The notes under the pieces: generated by a model
Databases searched by the model: none
What the model was told of the DNA's origin: nothing
The model's input: the letters and a program-made list of their open reading frames with translations, nothing else
Assembly (NCBI GenBank): GCA_050084515.1
Contig: CM114273.1
Span: forward strand, 15,996,001-16,060,000
From: Blasia pusilla
Lineage: Eukaryota > Marchantiophyta > Marchantiopsida > Blasiales
Direction: 5' to 3'
Length of the DNA: 64,000 bases
Translations under genes and position numbers: made by a program
In this document: positions 11,201-22,840 of the stretch, piece after piece
How the letters are laid out: every line of letters starts with the position of its first letter
How positions within the stretch are numbered: the stretch's first letter is position 1

Positions 11201-12746
11201 GCAATCAAACTTAAGGAAGAGGAAACTGACGTATTCATCGTACGCTTTGCCATTTCCACTGTTGCCATATGATGAGGAAATGGATGGAGCACAATTTCCT
11301 TCACGCAAAAATGCACCTCCAATGAATTTGGGCGCTCTTGTGCAAACTGCGTACACGCCATGTACTTGTGGTTTCCATCCTAGATGAAGAAGTAAAGGTG
11401 CCACATCCAGCTAAATTGGGTTTTTTCAATCGGTCTTCTGAACTCCTGATCTCTCATCCTCCAAAAAGTATCCAACGCCTCCAAGTCCTCTTCCGTCACT
11501 AGAGCTTGGGTTCCATGTTCATTGTAAGGCTAAATATAGAATGAAGGGAAGTTGTTGACATAGTATGCAATTGCTGCCGACTGTTTGAGCTTTGCAATAT
11601 CCTTCTCCGACTGAATTTCGCGAACATACTCCATTGTCTGCAATGGATAGAGTGGAATTCTTGGAGCCTTCTGGCCCTCCATCAGTGCCATCTTCTTAAC
11701 AACCTACCACAATGGGGACCAAGTCAATAAAATACAGTGTTTTGCCAATGAATTGCATAATGAGCCTTGACATAACCCAAATTTTTCTTACCCGCTCAAA
11801 GATTGGGTCGGTGTCCAGCCCCTCCAACTGCTCTAGGATAGCAGCAAGCAAGTCCATGGGAAACTCATCGATGCGATAAAGGTCGGTTTCTTCCACCGGG
11901 CTCAAAGATGACGAAGACTCTTCTTCTGCTTCTTCAAAGATGTCCACCATCTCCACACTTGCTGTCCTCATGACCTCATCGTCCGTCACTTGAATTTCGG
12001 ACGTTTCCTCAGCCGATTTTAGATTCATGGTGTCCCCAAACCTCATCGGAGACATTTCCTGCATCTCAACTCTCTCTATTGGACGAGTAGGGCTTTCTTC
12101 AATGGCGATAGCTTTTTCCCTTCGAGCTTTCGAAAATTCTGCTCTCCTAACGGAGGCGTCAAGATGCTTCTTCTCGCATTTCTCGTCCGCGACTCTTTTC
12201 TTCATGGCCTTTGATGCCTCAGCCTCGGCATTTTGCTTGGCAAGCTCCTATAGAGCACGTTTTGCTAGAACCTCATGCTTGTGCATATCTGCTTCCCTTT
12301 CTCGCTCCTCTATTTCTTGTTGCCTTATCTCATTCACCAAGCGAGGACCTAGAGATGGTGACCCAGGAGTCCTAATGGACTTGGGAGTGATGCTCCCTAT
12401 CTTGGTTGCTTGTGTTTTCTTTCTCGTCATGGTGCACGTTGGGTCAATTCTTCCTCCTCGACAGTCTAATCTGCTCATGTGCACGATAGATCCCTCGAAG
12501 TGTTTTGTGATGAAGTGCCGTGACCCTAAACCTAACTCTCTAAGTGTTCTTGATGAAGCGCCGTGACCCTCCAGAGGATGGGCTTGCCGAAATCGAACCC
12601 TGGAAGCGTCGGGTGCTGGATCGTCGTAACCTTCCAGCGAAGGGGTGAATGTAATCGAGTTTGGCAGTGGAAAGGTAACGTCAGCTGCTGCGAGGAAGAG
12701 CACATGAAATCGTGAAATGAAAAATGGAAATGAGTGAAATCTCAGC

Positions 12747-12754
12747 CTTTTATA
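12747..12754 (-). promoter_or_regulatory. TATA box of the MULE-1 ParB/methyltransferase-like gene
   Basis: Minus-strand GTATAAAAGG, about 320 bp upstream of the ATG at 12430. It matches in position the TATA box at 53853-53861 of MULE-2. Confidence 0.55.
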
Positions 12755-12837
12755 CTTTTTGAGCCATTGAGCTGACCATTGCGTCGTACCGACGGCGACG
12801 TGTCGACCGTTATGGAACTTTGCACATGGGAACCCGG

Positions 12838-13341
12838 GCAATCCATTGGTCTCCGACGGGTTACACGCTTCCCACGTCTTGGGGGTGGGAGGCGAGGTAC
12901 CCAGGAAATTTGTCGGAGACCGACGGGTTGCATGCATCCCTTGTCCTTGGGTAATAAGGCAAGGTACCCGCGCAACCCGTCGGAGAGCGACGGGTTGCAC
13001 ACTTCCCTCATCTTGGGGTAACAAGGCGAGGTACCCGCGCAACCCGTTGGAGGTTGACAAGTTGCACGCTCTCCTTGTCTTGGGATAACAAGGCGAGGTA
13101 CCCTGGCAACCTTTCTGAGACCGACGGGTTGCATGCTTCCCTCGTCCTTGGGTAGTAAGGCGAGGTACCCAACCAATCCGTCGGAGATCGACGGGTTGCA
13201 CACTTCCCTCATCTTGGGGTAACAAGATGAGGTACCCTAGCAACCCCTCAGAGACCGACGCATTGCACGCTTCCCTCGTCCTCGGGTAACAAGGTGACAA
13301 AGCATAGTCCCGAGGCAACCCGTTGACCTCCGACGGGTTAC
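12838..13341. repeat. 67-bp-period palindrome array between the divergent MULE-1 genes
   Basis: Eight palindromes starting at 12838, 12905, 12972, 13039, 13106, 13173, 13240 and 13315. The first seven are exactly 67 bp apart. Arms follow GCAACCCGTCGG / CCGACGGGTTGC, with centres mostly AGA, AGG or CTC. The 40-bp intervals are also related to each other (CTTCCCTCGTC, GGGTAACAAGGCGAGGTACCC), so the whole unit is a 67-bp tandem repeat. It sits just upstream of the leftward TATA box. Confidence 0.9.
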
Positions 13342-13896
13342 AAGGTCTACCTTGGGTTGGACACTTCCCACCATACGGCAAAACCGCACTCACGGTTAGC
13401 ACGGCTCATTAGACAAGAGAAATCGACGCGAGATCCTCCCCGCAACTCGGTTGCTTCCAAAAGGGAGACCAAGGTTAGGTGCCTTTCCAACCCGTCGCAG
13501 TCCCCAAAGGATTGCTGTAGCAAATCCATGCGAGGTCTCGTGGATCCTGACTCCAATCAAACGGGTCGAACAGTCAGGGAGTACCAACCCAACCGACTCC
13601 GACGGGTTGCAAGCTGGACTCGGACTCTAACATAATATGGTACTACGTGGCTTTGCAACCCACGTGTCTGAGTCCCAAAATTTGCAACTAGTCAGACTCC
13701 GACAGGTTGCAACAGGATTGAATCCATTGCGTAAAAAAATCTCACCTACCAAACAACATCTTGTCAGGAGAATAACGGTCACTATTCACTATAAATTCTG
13801 TCAGGAGAATAACCGTCACTATTCACTCTAAATTAAACAGTCTCATTCCCATTCTTATTTTTATTCTTATTCTCCATCCAGTGGAATCATCTGGGA

Positions 13897-16800
13897 ATGG
13901 ATAATTATGTGAAACTCACTTGTGGCAGTCATCTAGCGGCCCTTCCTCAATCAAAAATAATTCGACCGTAAGCTCGTGAGTCTTACATACCAATGGATGA
14001 AAAATTCCTCTCGGTGTGATTTCTTCTCCAAATTGGAACAATATTTGTTTCCAAGGATGTTAGGATGGACAGTATGGAGGACGTTGTAGGTGAGACACTC
14101 CAGCCAGTTATAGTAGACTGTAAAGTATGGAATCTCCTACCTCTAAAAAATGGTCAATATAGAGTTTATGGCTTGCTTATGAGTTCCTTTGTTTCCAAAG
14201 TGGACGGTCCGAAATTTCCTAGTGCACTGAGTTCTACGTGTGCCACTCCCTGCTCAGTAGATCCGGCATCGAGTCCAACTTTACACATTCGTAACAATGT
14301 TATACTTCCTGAAGAGATTTCGGATGTGGTCACCCTCAGTGGATCTGGCGCACACCAACCGAGCCCTATGTCTGCCTACTCCTTCCTCTTGCGAGTATCA
14401 AGCAATAGTTTGTTGTCAACTCTGCCCTTTAAAATGTTCAAGCACATCCTTGTCGACAAATTTCCACCCACGTATGATGGTAATTGCATTTTTGAGTTGC
14501 CTCCACTTGCTGGCCTGCTCAAAAGAAAGATGGAGGACGCTTGCAGGGTATGGACAGAAAGTCTGATTATCATTGATGGTGCATGCTTCAACGGACTAGT
14601 GCTTCAATTCCATATGGTCCTTGGATTGTTTCTCACGGCCAATGCGTTGGAGCCCTGGAGTGTAGAAATCCATGCTGCTCGTATCTAGAGCGCAATCGGT
14701 TGGTCAATATGTCACAATTCCCCCCTAAGAATATAGAAACTCCATATGAGGTCGGTGCGACCATACCGTCGGGAGGCCATCGATGTCCTCATTGTCAAGC
14801 ATCCCCTTTCTACGTTGGAGGATGTCTTGCATACATATTTTTCATTGTGCATGACTTTAGTTCTACCTCTGAGTACACCAGGCTAGGAGTTCATGTTGGC
14901 TCCCACATTCATCCTGTTATCGGTACAATTCAGAGACACATCAAGGAGGATGTGGCAAAGAAAGTGGCCGAGGTATATAGAAACTCTCCGGGATCAAAAC
15001 CCGGAGTGATAAAGTTAAAAACGATATCACAAATTTGTGAACAACTTCTTGGAATCCGTGGGCAAGGCGAGATCATGGCTGCTGAGGAGAAACAACTCTA
15101 GGAAAATCTCGTATTTCTCGCTAATCCTGAATGCTTCCGGAATTTGCTGCGTCAAATATGGGTACTGGATAGAAAGACGGCCGAACTAGATGCCATTGCC
15201 AGGATCAAGGCCAACTCCAGATTTCCATTTATTCAGAGATGGCAGTTCATGGGCTAGGGAGGCAAACGATCCAAGGCTTATGTCTTCAAAATGTCAATGA
15301 CAAGGCCGTCGAGTGGCCTCGATCTTATAGATCAAATGAGGGAAGGGGGAGATCTTTACGACAACTGGGTAAGCTTTGGTATTTGCTACAAAGTGCTGAA
15401 TGGATGGTTGACCATGGGTGCTCCCGTTTATGACCATGTGCAACCTGTTGAATCCCGACGGGTTGCAAGTTGCATGTATATAAGGCTTGTAAATAGTTTG
15501 ACCCGGATGGGTTGCGAGCCGCAAGGCTGAGAGTTAACTCGGTTTGCAACCCGTGGGATTCCAACAAGTTGCGTCTATCTATAACATGTGGGATTCCGAC
15601 TAGTTACGTTTGTATGCGACTCCTCGTATTTAGACATATTACGGTTGTCTCCATGTCGCATCCTGACACGTTGCATCAGTTCAAGTTAACTGGAACCCGT
15701 CGAATTCCAATAGTTGCAAATCTTGGTGTGTGGACACGTCTTGCAAGCCAACGGAATTCGACAAGTTGCACAAGGATTTTTGAGACCGGACCGGCTTGCT
15801 TCTCACAACCCGTCTGATTCCGACGGGTTGCAGAAGCTGGTTCCTGGGTGCTACGTTGCAGTAAAAGGTTACTGGGACATTCCCAGGATGTCTCCGACTT
15901 GCGACCCATTTCAAGTCGGAGGCTGGAAAATCCACGTGCGACTCGTCGGATTCTGATAACTTGCACTTGGATCTTCCAGCCCGGAGTGGCCAAAGTTACT
16001 TACAACCCGTCTGAGTCCGACGGGTTGCAGTAGGTGGTTCCTGGGTGTTGCAACACGTCAAAAACAGACGGGTCGCAGAGTCATTCATGGGATGCCTCCC
16101 ACTTGCAACCCGTCTGGTTCCGACAGTTAGCTTTTTTCTTTGCTCATGGAGCTATTTTCGTTCCCTTCTCACATTGCCGACGTTGCAGGGATTGAAAATT
16201 CATGAAAATGCCCTCTGCCCCAACAGAAGTGGAGCAAAAAGTGTTCATTCCTCCTAGAGGTCGTCACAAGCATGCCAAAGAATTTCACTTGTGGAGGCAT
16301 ACCAACAAGACCGGGCAAGAGCAATGCTACAATCTGCAGCATCCCATATCTTCCTCGCAAAAGGCATAACAAAAGGAAAAGGGCCTTCGATTTACGAGTT
16401 CTATGTCAGGGCGGCTGTGAGATCTGGTGATGAGAAACTCTATGTGGAAGCCTTCAATTGGTGCGTAGCAAGAACTCACCTCGAGCAAGATGTCCACATT
16501 GGTGGGGATATTCGTGGGCGTGTTTCAAGATGTCTCATAAAGATGGTGGTAGAGCAGTCCAAGCGAGACTTGTGGAGACCAAATAAGTATCTTGACTTCA
16601 GGCAAGTGAAGAGGCAGCATTGAGGAACGAACCGAGTGATTGATGTGGATGAAGAAATTACCCTGCCCAGGTATTCGGAGACCCTAGATTGCTCCCAAAT
16701 CTGAGATGTAGTAACTTCTCCAAAATCAGTGAATGTTTTATTTCAAAAGCCCTTCGTTGCTGGAAGTTTGCAACATCCGGTCGCAGGGGTGGTTCAACAA

Positions 16801-17604
16801 TATGGGATTCCGGTCATTGAGGCGGATTGCAACACTTTCCTAAATAAGAACGGTACAAGGATTGGATGACCATTGCCTGGATTTTGGGGACTCAAAACCT
16901 TTGAGCGTTTCACGAGGACCGGGGATCAATTGAAGTACTTCTTCTGCCCAAATGAATCCTACGCTTTTCAAAAGTCTTATCCGGCTGCCATTGGAGCTCC
17001 AGTGAATACCCCCATGATTTGGCCCATTTTCGCATGTACGAATTGCACTCAGGACGAAGTGGACAATCTTACAAGTGTCGGTTTCAAAGTCGTAGATGGA
17101 GGAAGTTTGGAGCATGTTCGTATTAGAGAGACCTTCGCATTTTGTATTCAACCCAAGATTGATGTCAAGATGTACCCGGAGAAGGTGGATGATCTCAATC
17201 CACTATTTCTGTTTGAGTCTAGAAATGGGGTGAAGAGAAACAAAATGTGTAGGCCAATGGTGGAGAGAGCAAAGCGAATCGCAACAGCTCGAGAGGCAAA
17301 CATGAAAATCATCGCCACAAAAGATGTCCAGAGTGGCAATGGAATAGGAAGGATGTATTGGGTCAGGAACGAAACTATAAATTCAAGTGTCACTGGGCTA
17401 TATGTGGTGCACATCTATTGATTTCCCACATGTTCCTGTGATGACTTTGTCCAAAGAGAGACAAGTGGGAAAATGTATTTCCCTTGTAAGCACATGCACT
17501 ATGTATTGCTTGTAGTTTTAAGAGAGTCAGAGGTAGGAGTAGGAATCCACCAACCAATTTTGTCCCTCAAAGAAGTGCGAAGTATTTTAAACAAACCACT
17601 TTGA
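13897..17604 (+). pseudogene. MULE transposase of MULE-1 (core deleted)
   Basis: Same gene as at 54787-58833. Starts ATGGATAATTATGTG at 13897. The N-terminal region reads VWNLLPLKNGQYRVYG. A frameshift near 14510 precedes the Cys-rich region (ECRNPCCSYLERN, then CPHCQASPFYVGGC and HVGSHIHP). The frame runs on to VKLNGWLTMGAPVYDHV-like sequence near 15400, then jumps at 15438 directly into palindromes. Relative to MULE-2 about 0.6 kb of the DDE-like core is missing. After the palindrome-filled intron (acceptor at 16188) the C-terminal region resumes. The SWIM finger (CSCDDF-type, about 17430-17500) is preceded by an in-frame TGA at 17419-17421. Not functional. Confidence 0.75.
15438..16188 (+). 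repeat. Palindrome array in transposase intron, MULE-1
   Basis: About ten palindromes between 15438 and 16130, with GAATCC, GATTCC and GGTTCC centres. They are followed by the acceptor CGTTGCAG (ending 16188). This subtype differs from those in the other arrays. Confidence 0.75.
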
Positions 17605-17859
17605 GGAAGAAAAATGAGGTCTTAGATTGTACTTTCATTTGCTAGAACCTTCACTTTGAGCTTGAACTCTATTCAGCCCAGGGCAAATGATAGATTTTTT
17701 CCAGACCTTGGATGGAAAAAGTGATTTGTTCCACATTTATGATTCCGTTGAATTTTCAATTTTTTAAATTTTGTACAAATTGCAACCCTTCGGATTTATA
17801 TGGGTTGCCAAAATGTGGAAGAGGAAAAAAAATTTGTGGGAATGCCTAAGCACTGAGAA

Positions 17860-18009
17860 CAAAAGTGCAAAAATATTCACAAAAAAGTTTCCTCTCTTCA
17901 ACCCAATGGAAACTCTCTTCAAATCATAGGAAACTCTCTTAAAAAAAATATCTCTTTGGGTTAAAGGTAGTTTCCTCTCTCCTCTCTTCCTCTCCTCTTA
18001 CCGCTCCTC
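17860..18009 (+). repeat. Right terminus of MULE-1
   Basis: Pyrimidine-rich end with TTTCCTCTCTTCAACCCAA and TCTTCCTCTCCTCTTACCG, ending in CTTACCGCTCCTC. The same end is seen at 59100-59229 and, reversed, at 39430-39560 and 39850-39980. Confidence 0.8.
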
Positions 18010-19000
18010 GGTTTGTGCCGACGAGAGAGTCTGCGACGGCCTATACGACTTCCTGACTGTTCCTGGATGGTTGGTGGCGAGGTCATGGATTACCTAGGAG
18101 CATTGTGTCCGATCGAGATCCAAAGTTTACCAGTTCCTTTTGGAAACATCTATTCAAGAGGTTCCGGACCAAACTCAGCTTTTGTACGGCCTTCCATCCT
18201 CAAACAGATGGGCAAAGGAAAAAAGTAAACTCGGTCGTAAGCCAGTACTTAAGAAATGACGTGAGTGCGGACCAAAGAGATTGGGCCAAGTGGCTAAGTA
18301 TGGCTGAGTATTGTTACAACTAGACCAAGCATTCTACAACCGGAGAATCTCCGTTTCTTTTGGCGTATCAAAGAGAACCAGAAGGGCCTCTTGACTTGGC
18401 TCTTTCGAAGGGCGCTACATCGGCACACACTCGTCAAGCAGCGGCGGAATGTTTGTTAGTGGAAATGCAGGAACAACAAGAGCGAGCGAGGAAAAGTCTT
18501 ACCAAGGCTCAACTAATGTACGTGAAGCATGCTAACAAAAGTCGGCGCCAAGTGAGTTTCCAAGTTGGGAACAAGTGTGGTTGAGTGTAAAGGATCTCAC
18601 TCTTCCAAAGGAATTATCTGCGAAATTGTTAGCCAAGTATGCCGAACCGTATGTGATCAAGGCAAAGCCATTTGAGGATGTGCACACATTGGAGGTACTA
18701 AACAAGTTAAAGATTCACCCGACTTTCCATGTGTCATTATTGAAGAAGTGTCTTCAAGATAATGTGCGTCCAGAACAAAGGATGGTATTGAGACCACAAC
18801 CGGTCATCAGAAATGAGGAACCAAAGTTTGAGGTTGAGACCATTATGCGTTCTAGACGTAGAGCCACCAAGTACGAGTACTTGGTCAAGTGGAAAGGCTA
18901 CCATGTGAAAGAGGCGACTTGGATTGCGGAGGCGGAGCTTGAACACACACAAGAAGCATTGCGAGACTTCAAATGGATGCAGGATAGGCACATGCATTAG
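18010..19000 (+). pseudogene. Chromovirus C2 integrase and chromodomain
   Basis: Plus-strand integrase core (SDRDPKFTSSFWKHLFKRFR, FHPQTDGQRKKVNSVVSQYL, WLSMAEYCYN), spread over two frames. Then comes the C-terminal region (VKHANKSRRQVSFQVG; HPTFHVSLLKKCLQ). A chromodomain near 18868-18975 (YLVKWKGYHVKEATWI) ends at TAG 18998-19000. The chromodomain identifies the element as a chromovirus; it binds methylated H3K9 in the known family. Frameshifts and stops disrupt the core (for example TAG after AEYCYN). It is the 3' partner of the RT piece at 5173-5597. Confidence 0.85.
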
Positions 19001-21521
19001 TATATGGTGAAGCAAAGGACATAACTTGTGACCGGGAAGCTTGGGCCAATAACCCGTTGTAACTAGAAATGTTTAGTTGTTGCAATAAAGAATGCATGGA
19101 TTTGGAGATTCGATGCTTGTGATTGCAATTTTGAGTTTGGTAGTGCATGGCAATGAGTAGTTCTTCATATGCTTAGGATGTAAGTCAAGGAGGCCAAACA
19201 ATGAGTATTTGAGGTGAGAGCTTGTATTCAACTAAGGCATCTAGATCAAGACCAAGTGTTGAAGTACTAGCATTTGGGCTTGCCCTAACCTCGGCGGGGC
19301 ATATTAGTCTTGTGGTGATCTCATTCATGTTGCATGAGTGAACTTAGTGATGCGCCTAAGTGGAATACGAGTGACCCAAAAGTAGTACGAGTTGGCTAGG
19401 TAAGAAGGCGGTTGTTTACAAATAGTGAGTGAAGTGTTAGATTGTAGACTAAGTTAGCTTATTTTGATAGTTTAGATTAGTTCTGCACAACTGGTCTAGG
19501 CTAATTGAAATGAAGAAGCTTATAATTCTAAGTGCTGCAAGCGACAACCAAACACTCAAGCCAAAAGTGGAATTGCATGTTAGCTACAAGAACATGATTG
19601 ATTGTTAAGGGGTCGGCTTCCCAGAACTTAACATTAACAAGGTTTTTTTTTTATGTGTCGTGACCCTCATAACCAAACAACACCAAATAGGCGTCAAGCG
19701 GAACATCACAACTCAAGTGGACTCACGTTGCGATGTTTGCGCTTTGGAGAGGCGTTTGGAAAGGTCTATTGGAAAAGTCCAAGAGATAAAACACCGAATA
19801 GAGTTGTGCGTTTCATGCGTTAGTGGTTGCGACCAGGAAACCTAGACCAAATGCGAGCCAAGACTTGAGATGAGTTGAGTCTTGGAAGGTTGGTTGCCAA
19901 AGAGGTGAGAACCAATTTTGGAACACGACTAGCGTTTGGGGAATTTGACTGTGTTTTGGACCATAACGTTTAGCTCCAAGATGCGTTTGGGACAAAAAAG
20001 AGCGCATTGGAAATCTTATCTTGAGACGCTTCCAATGCACTAAAGATCTTAGCAAACTCATAAGTACAGACTGAGATATTGGCCAAAAATGACTATGAGA
20101 GCAATCAGATTGAGCCCGGGTATCTTTCCCTAAAGGTAGGGGGACCCTAGAGATCCCTAGAAGTACTTGGAAGGGAGGAGTCTCTCCAAGATATCTTGGA
20201 ACACGAATCCCCACTTTGAGCTCCAAACAATGTCTCAGAGGCACGGGATGGAACGAGAGTTTGGCGTTGGAACTCGAAACCCAAACTTGATCCAAGGAAG
20301 TGGATTTTGTACGCCACACTTGGATTCCAACCCGAGATTCACTTTGTGCGAGTCTGGGTTAGGGACTCATTGGATGTCCATCGGACAGTTGGAACCGCCA
20401 GGCGCAAAACGCCGTTTGAAGTTCCTGAACCGACCATAAAGTCTGTCCCAAGTCTTTCAAGACTTGCCCGTGTTGTAAACCGCGAAACTAGGAAGGTTGA
20501 GCTTGATGAGAGACCGAGAAGAGAACTCAAAAAGTTAGCCCGTTGATTGATCCAAGACCCGACTAACCAGAGCAATCGGGTGCAGATCAGTGTTAAGAGC
20601 GTGACCTACTGAACGCATGCTTCCGCAACAACAAGATTAACGTTCAAGGAGAGTAGGCGCACGACATTAATGAAGGAGCGGTTCCGCAATGGAGATGGTG
20701 CAGTGCGGCTATGAGCGGCATGACGCAGAAATCGGCGGCACGTTGTGACTATGGGCGTCACGGCACGGTACTCGATCGTCGTCAAGCGGCTATCAATCAC
20801 AACATAACACCATGAAATGAAAACTCAAACACCATAACCCGAGGTCACCTGCCATCACTGGTTGATGAGAAAATTATGATGATGGTGGCGGAAAAAATAA
20901 AGTACGTGGTGGTGGCGCAAGTTAGAGAATCATCGGTCGTCGTTGAAGACCCTCCACTCCGTAATGGCGGCAATGGCATCCAAGGGTGGACAATGGCCGA
21001 ACGCGGCTCTGAGCAGCGCTAGGCGGCGGTGGCGGCCGATGATGGACGGTGATGGTTGACCGTCAATAGCGGACCATTGGCGGTGACTTTGACGGCGTCG
21101 GCGGCTGGTTTAAGATTTGAAAAATTTAACCCTAAAAACTGCGTGGCAATGGCAATTTTGCAAGGTTGACCATAACTTTATGCTCGCAACTCCAAATTGT
21201 GCATTGTTTATTGCACAACGTGAACATCTTCACGATCTACGATAAATTTAAAAAATATTTTGAATTGAATATTCCAATAAAAACTGACAAGCACTATCGT
21301 AAAGCCCAATGTCTCTTTCTCCTACAAAAATTGGGCAGCGCTTCCGCGCGCCACTCTTCCACACGAAAAATTGGCAAAGGAAATATAAAAAATGAGCAGC
21401 TCCAGCTCCGGTGAGCACTCCCATGAACCCTTGAACGGGGAATATCATTTGAAACCTGCAAAACCAGCGAGTGACTAGTGAGCTCCCCCATGAAGCTCTC
21501 TCACTCATCTCATTCTCTCTT
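19001..21521 (+). other. C2 3' region between chromodomain and LTR; noncoding
   Basis: 2.5 kb with no convincing gene. It lies between the C2 pol stop and its right LTR, so it is probably element 3' noncoding DNA plus unrecognised insertions. A stretch at about 20690-20870 resembles 42120-42290 (both contain GGCGTCACGGCACGGTAC-like sequence), indicating a dispersed repeat. Confidence 0.5.
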
Positions 21522-22039
21522 TGTAAAATAAGATCCAATCTCTCTCACAACACCATTGCTCTCTCATATGTGCACTCTCACATGTCTCTCTCAATGTCAA
21601 ACCAAACCCACTCTCCTAATGAGAGGCTTGGGTTACACTCACAAGGCAAGGGACCATAGCTCGACCGCCTCGTGCCAAGAGGTTCAACAAAGAGAGAATG
21701 AGCTCTCAAGCTCTCTCTCCTTGAGGTATACTCCTCCCCTCTCCCAAGCTCTCTTCATGGTAAACTATGCTCCCAAGTCACCTCCTTGGCTCTTGACGTG
21801 ATGTAGGAGGTGAAGGGCCACTTATAAAAAATATAAAGTCAACCATATATTCAAAATGGTATTTACCTAAAATAGTGAGTTCCTCAATATGGCTCAAAAT
21901 GAGCCGAAACGAAGGGAAAACCTGCTCTCTCAGGTTTCCCGGGGCCTTAGCAGGTCATCCTCGACCTCTTGAGCATGTCCTCCACTACTAAAGAAGGCGC
22001 TCTACTAGATCTCACTGATCTATCCTAAAAGACGTGACA
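21522..22039. mobile_element. LTR1, copy 2 (right LTR of chromovirus C2)
   Basis: 518 bp with TG...CA ends (TGTAAAATAAG to GACGTGACA). It matches 2277-2794. It is followed at once by CAAT (22040-22043), which also precedes the insertion at 2148-2151. This is the 4-bp part of the target duplication made when C2 entered C1. Confidence 0.7.
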
Positions 22040-22840
22040 CAATCCTACTGAAGTACTTCGCCCATAACAATCTATCGAAGAGATCATCAATCCTCAGAAG
22101 AGGGTAATTATTTCTCAAAGTCATTCTATTGAGTGTACAGTAATCAACATAGAGTCTCATCTTCCCATCCTTCTTCTTAAAAAAGAGAACAGACGCTCCA
22201 TACGGTGACTTGCTAGTTTTGATGTAGCCCTTCACTAAGAGATCGCTTGACTACTTTTCCAATTTAGCAAGTACCTCCTGATTCAATGTGTGTGGGGCCT
22301 TCGAAGGTGGTTGAGATCCAGGGATGACCTCTATCTTACGATCGATTGCCCTATGCAGTGGCAACTCGTTCGGAAGCTCATTCGTCAAGACATCACCAAC
22401 TCTTTGGAGCAGTTATGGGATTCCTCTTGAAGCTAAGTCTTGATCTCTGGGTCTATTGTTTGTAGCCTCCTCTACCTATCTCATCAAGGAGAGAAACCCG
22501 TCTTCCAGCTCGGTCAAACTCCTCCTCGTAATGGCGTTCACCAACTCCTTTCTTACAGGAATCTCACAAACCAACAACACGTGCAACCGTTTGCCTTTCA
22601 TTGAGACAATCAACCTCAATGGTCTTCGCCTCAGGTCCACCTCACACGCACCAGGAATGTGTTCCCCAAGATCCTATCAATGCCATCCATCTCGCACATT
22701 GTGAAATTTTCATAAGTGCATCACCACCTTGTCATACGATGTATTCAACAAAGTACGGGTGTTGAAATCCATGACATCCACTTCCATGCATCATAGAAAA
22801 AAATCCACTATCGAGTGAATCCATGCTCACTACAACTTTG
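22040..22840 (-). mobile_element. Chromovirus C1, 5' part of reverse transcriptase and upstream pol
   Basis: Minus-strand RT N-terminal half. Reading leftward: NELPLHRAIDRKIEVIPGSQ (about 22380-22320), then a linker, then [20 protein letters not shown] and [13 protein letters not shown]. It ends at WAKYFSRI exactly where C2 begins. The missing continuation is found at 2151. Stops are present. Upstream, to about 22840, is weakly recognisable protease/linker sequence. Confidence 0.8.

Larger units (their letters stand above)
6848..12430 (-). pseudogene. ParB-like / DNA methyltransferase-like gene of MULE-1 (broken)
   Basis: Same gene as at 48299-53598. Start codon at 12430 (MTRKKTQATK), downstream of a TATA box at 12747-12754. 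The first exon encodes a Glu/Arg-rich coiled coil. The ParB-like exon (about 11700-11232) has DGNHK, but the preceding Trp codon is TAG and the donor has become GTCAGT. The helical exon covers about 10330-9470. The methyltransferase exon (about 9373-8295) has LLIADFPSGFRLWD at the motif IV position, then LLFSFVDGYLSDRGCFLVLT. It ends at donor CGG/GTAAGT (8294). An intron of 584 bp (7711-8294) is full of palindromes. The next exon (7710-7199) has the motif X/I region, LMQMLIDLCSRPGDLVFD. A 60-bp intron (7139-7198) precedes the last exon, which ends at TAG (6848-6850). Several in-frame stops and a frameshift in a C run near 8517 make it nonfunctional. Confidence 0.6.
5598..18009. mobile_element. 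MULE-1: 12.4-kb MULE-like transposon with ParB/methyltransferase-like gene
   Basis: Collinear with MULE-2 (47139-59229) through all genes, palindrome arrays and the right terminus. It begins at the sequence matching MULE-2 position ~47318 (GTGG.CCACATT..GG.CCTAAAG), so the outer ~180 bp of the left end is missing. The right terminus, ending CTTACCGCTCCTC, is intact. It lies inside chromovirus C2, with RT to the left and integrase to the right. C2 RNase H is missing, so the insertion site has also suffered deletion and no target duplication can be read. Two divergent genes are present: ParB/methyltransferase-like (minus, 6848-12430) and transposase (plus, 13897-17604), both pseudogenes. Confidence 0.85.

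Noticed and set aside
12248-13402. A 384-codon minus-strand reading frame across the MULE-1 promoter array
   Set aside because: Its repetitive peptide comes from reading through the 67-bp palindromic repeat. The real gene starts at 12430, downstream of a TATA box, and the equivalent MULE-2 frame is not open.
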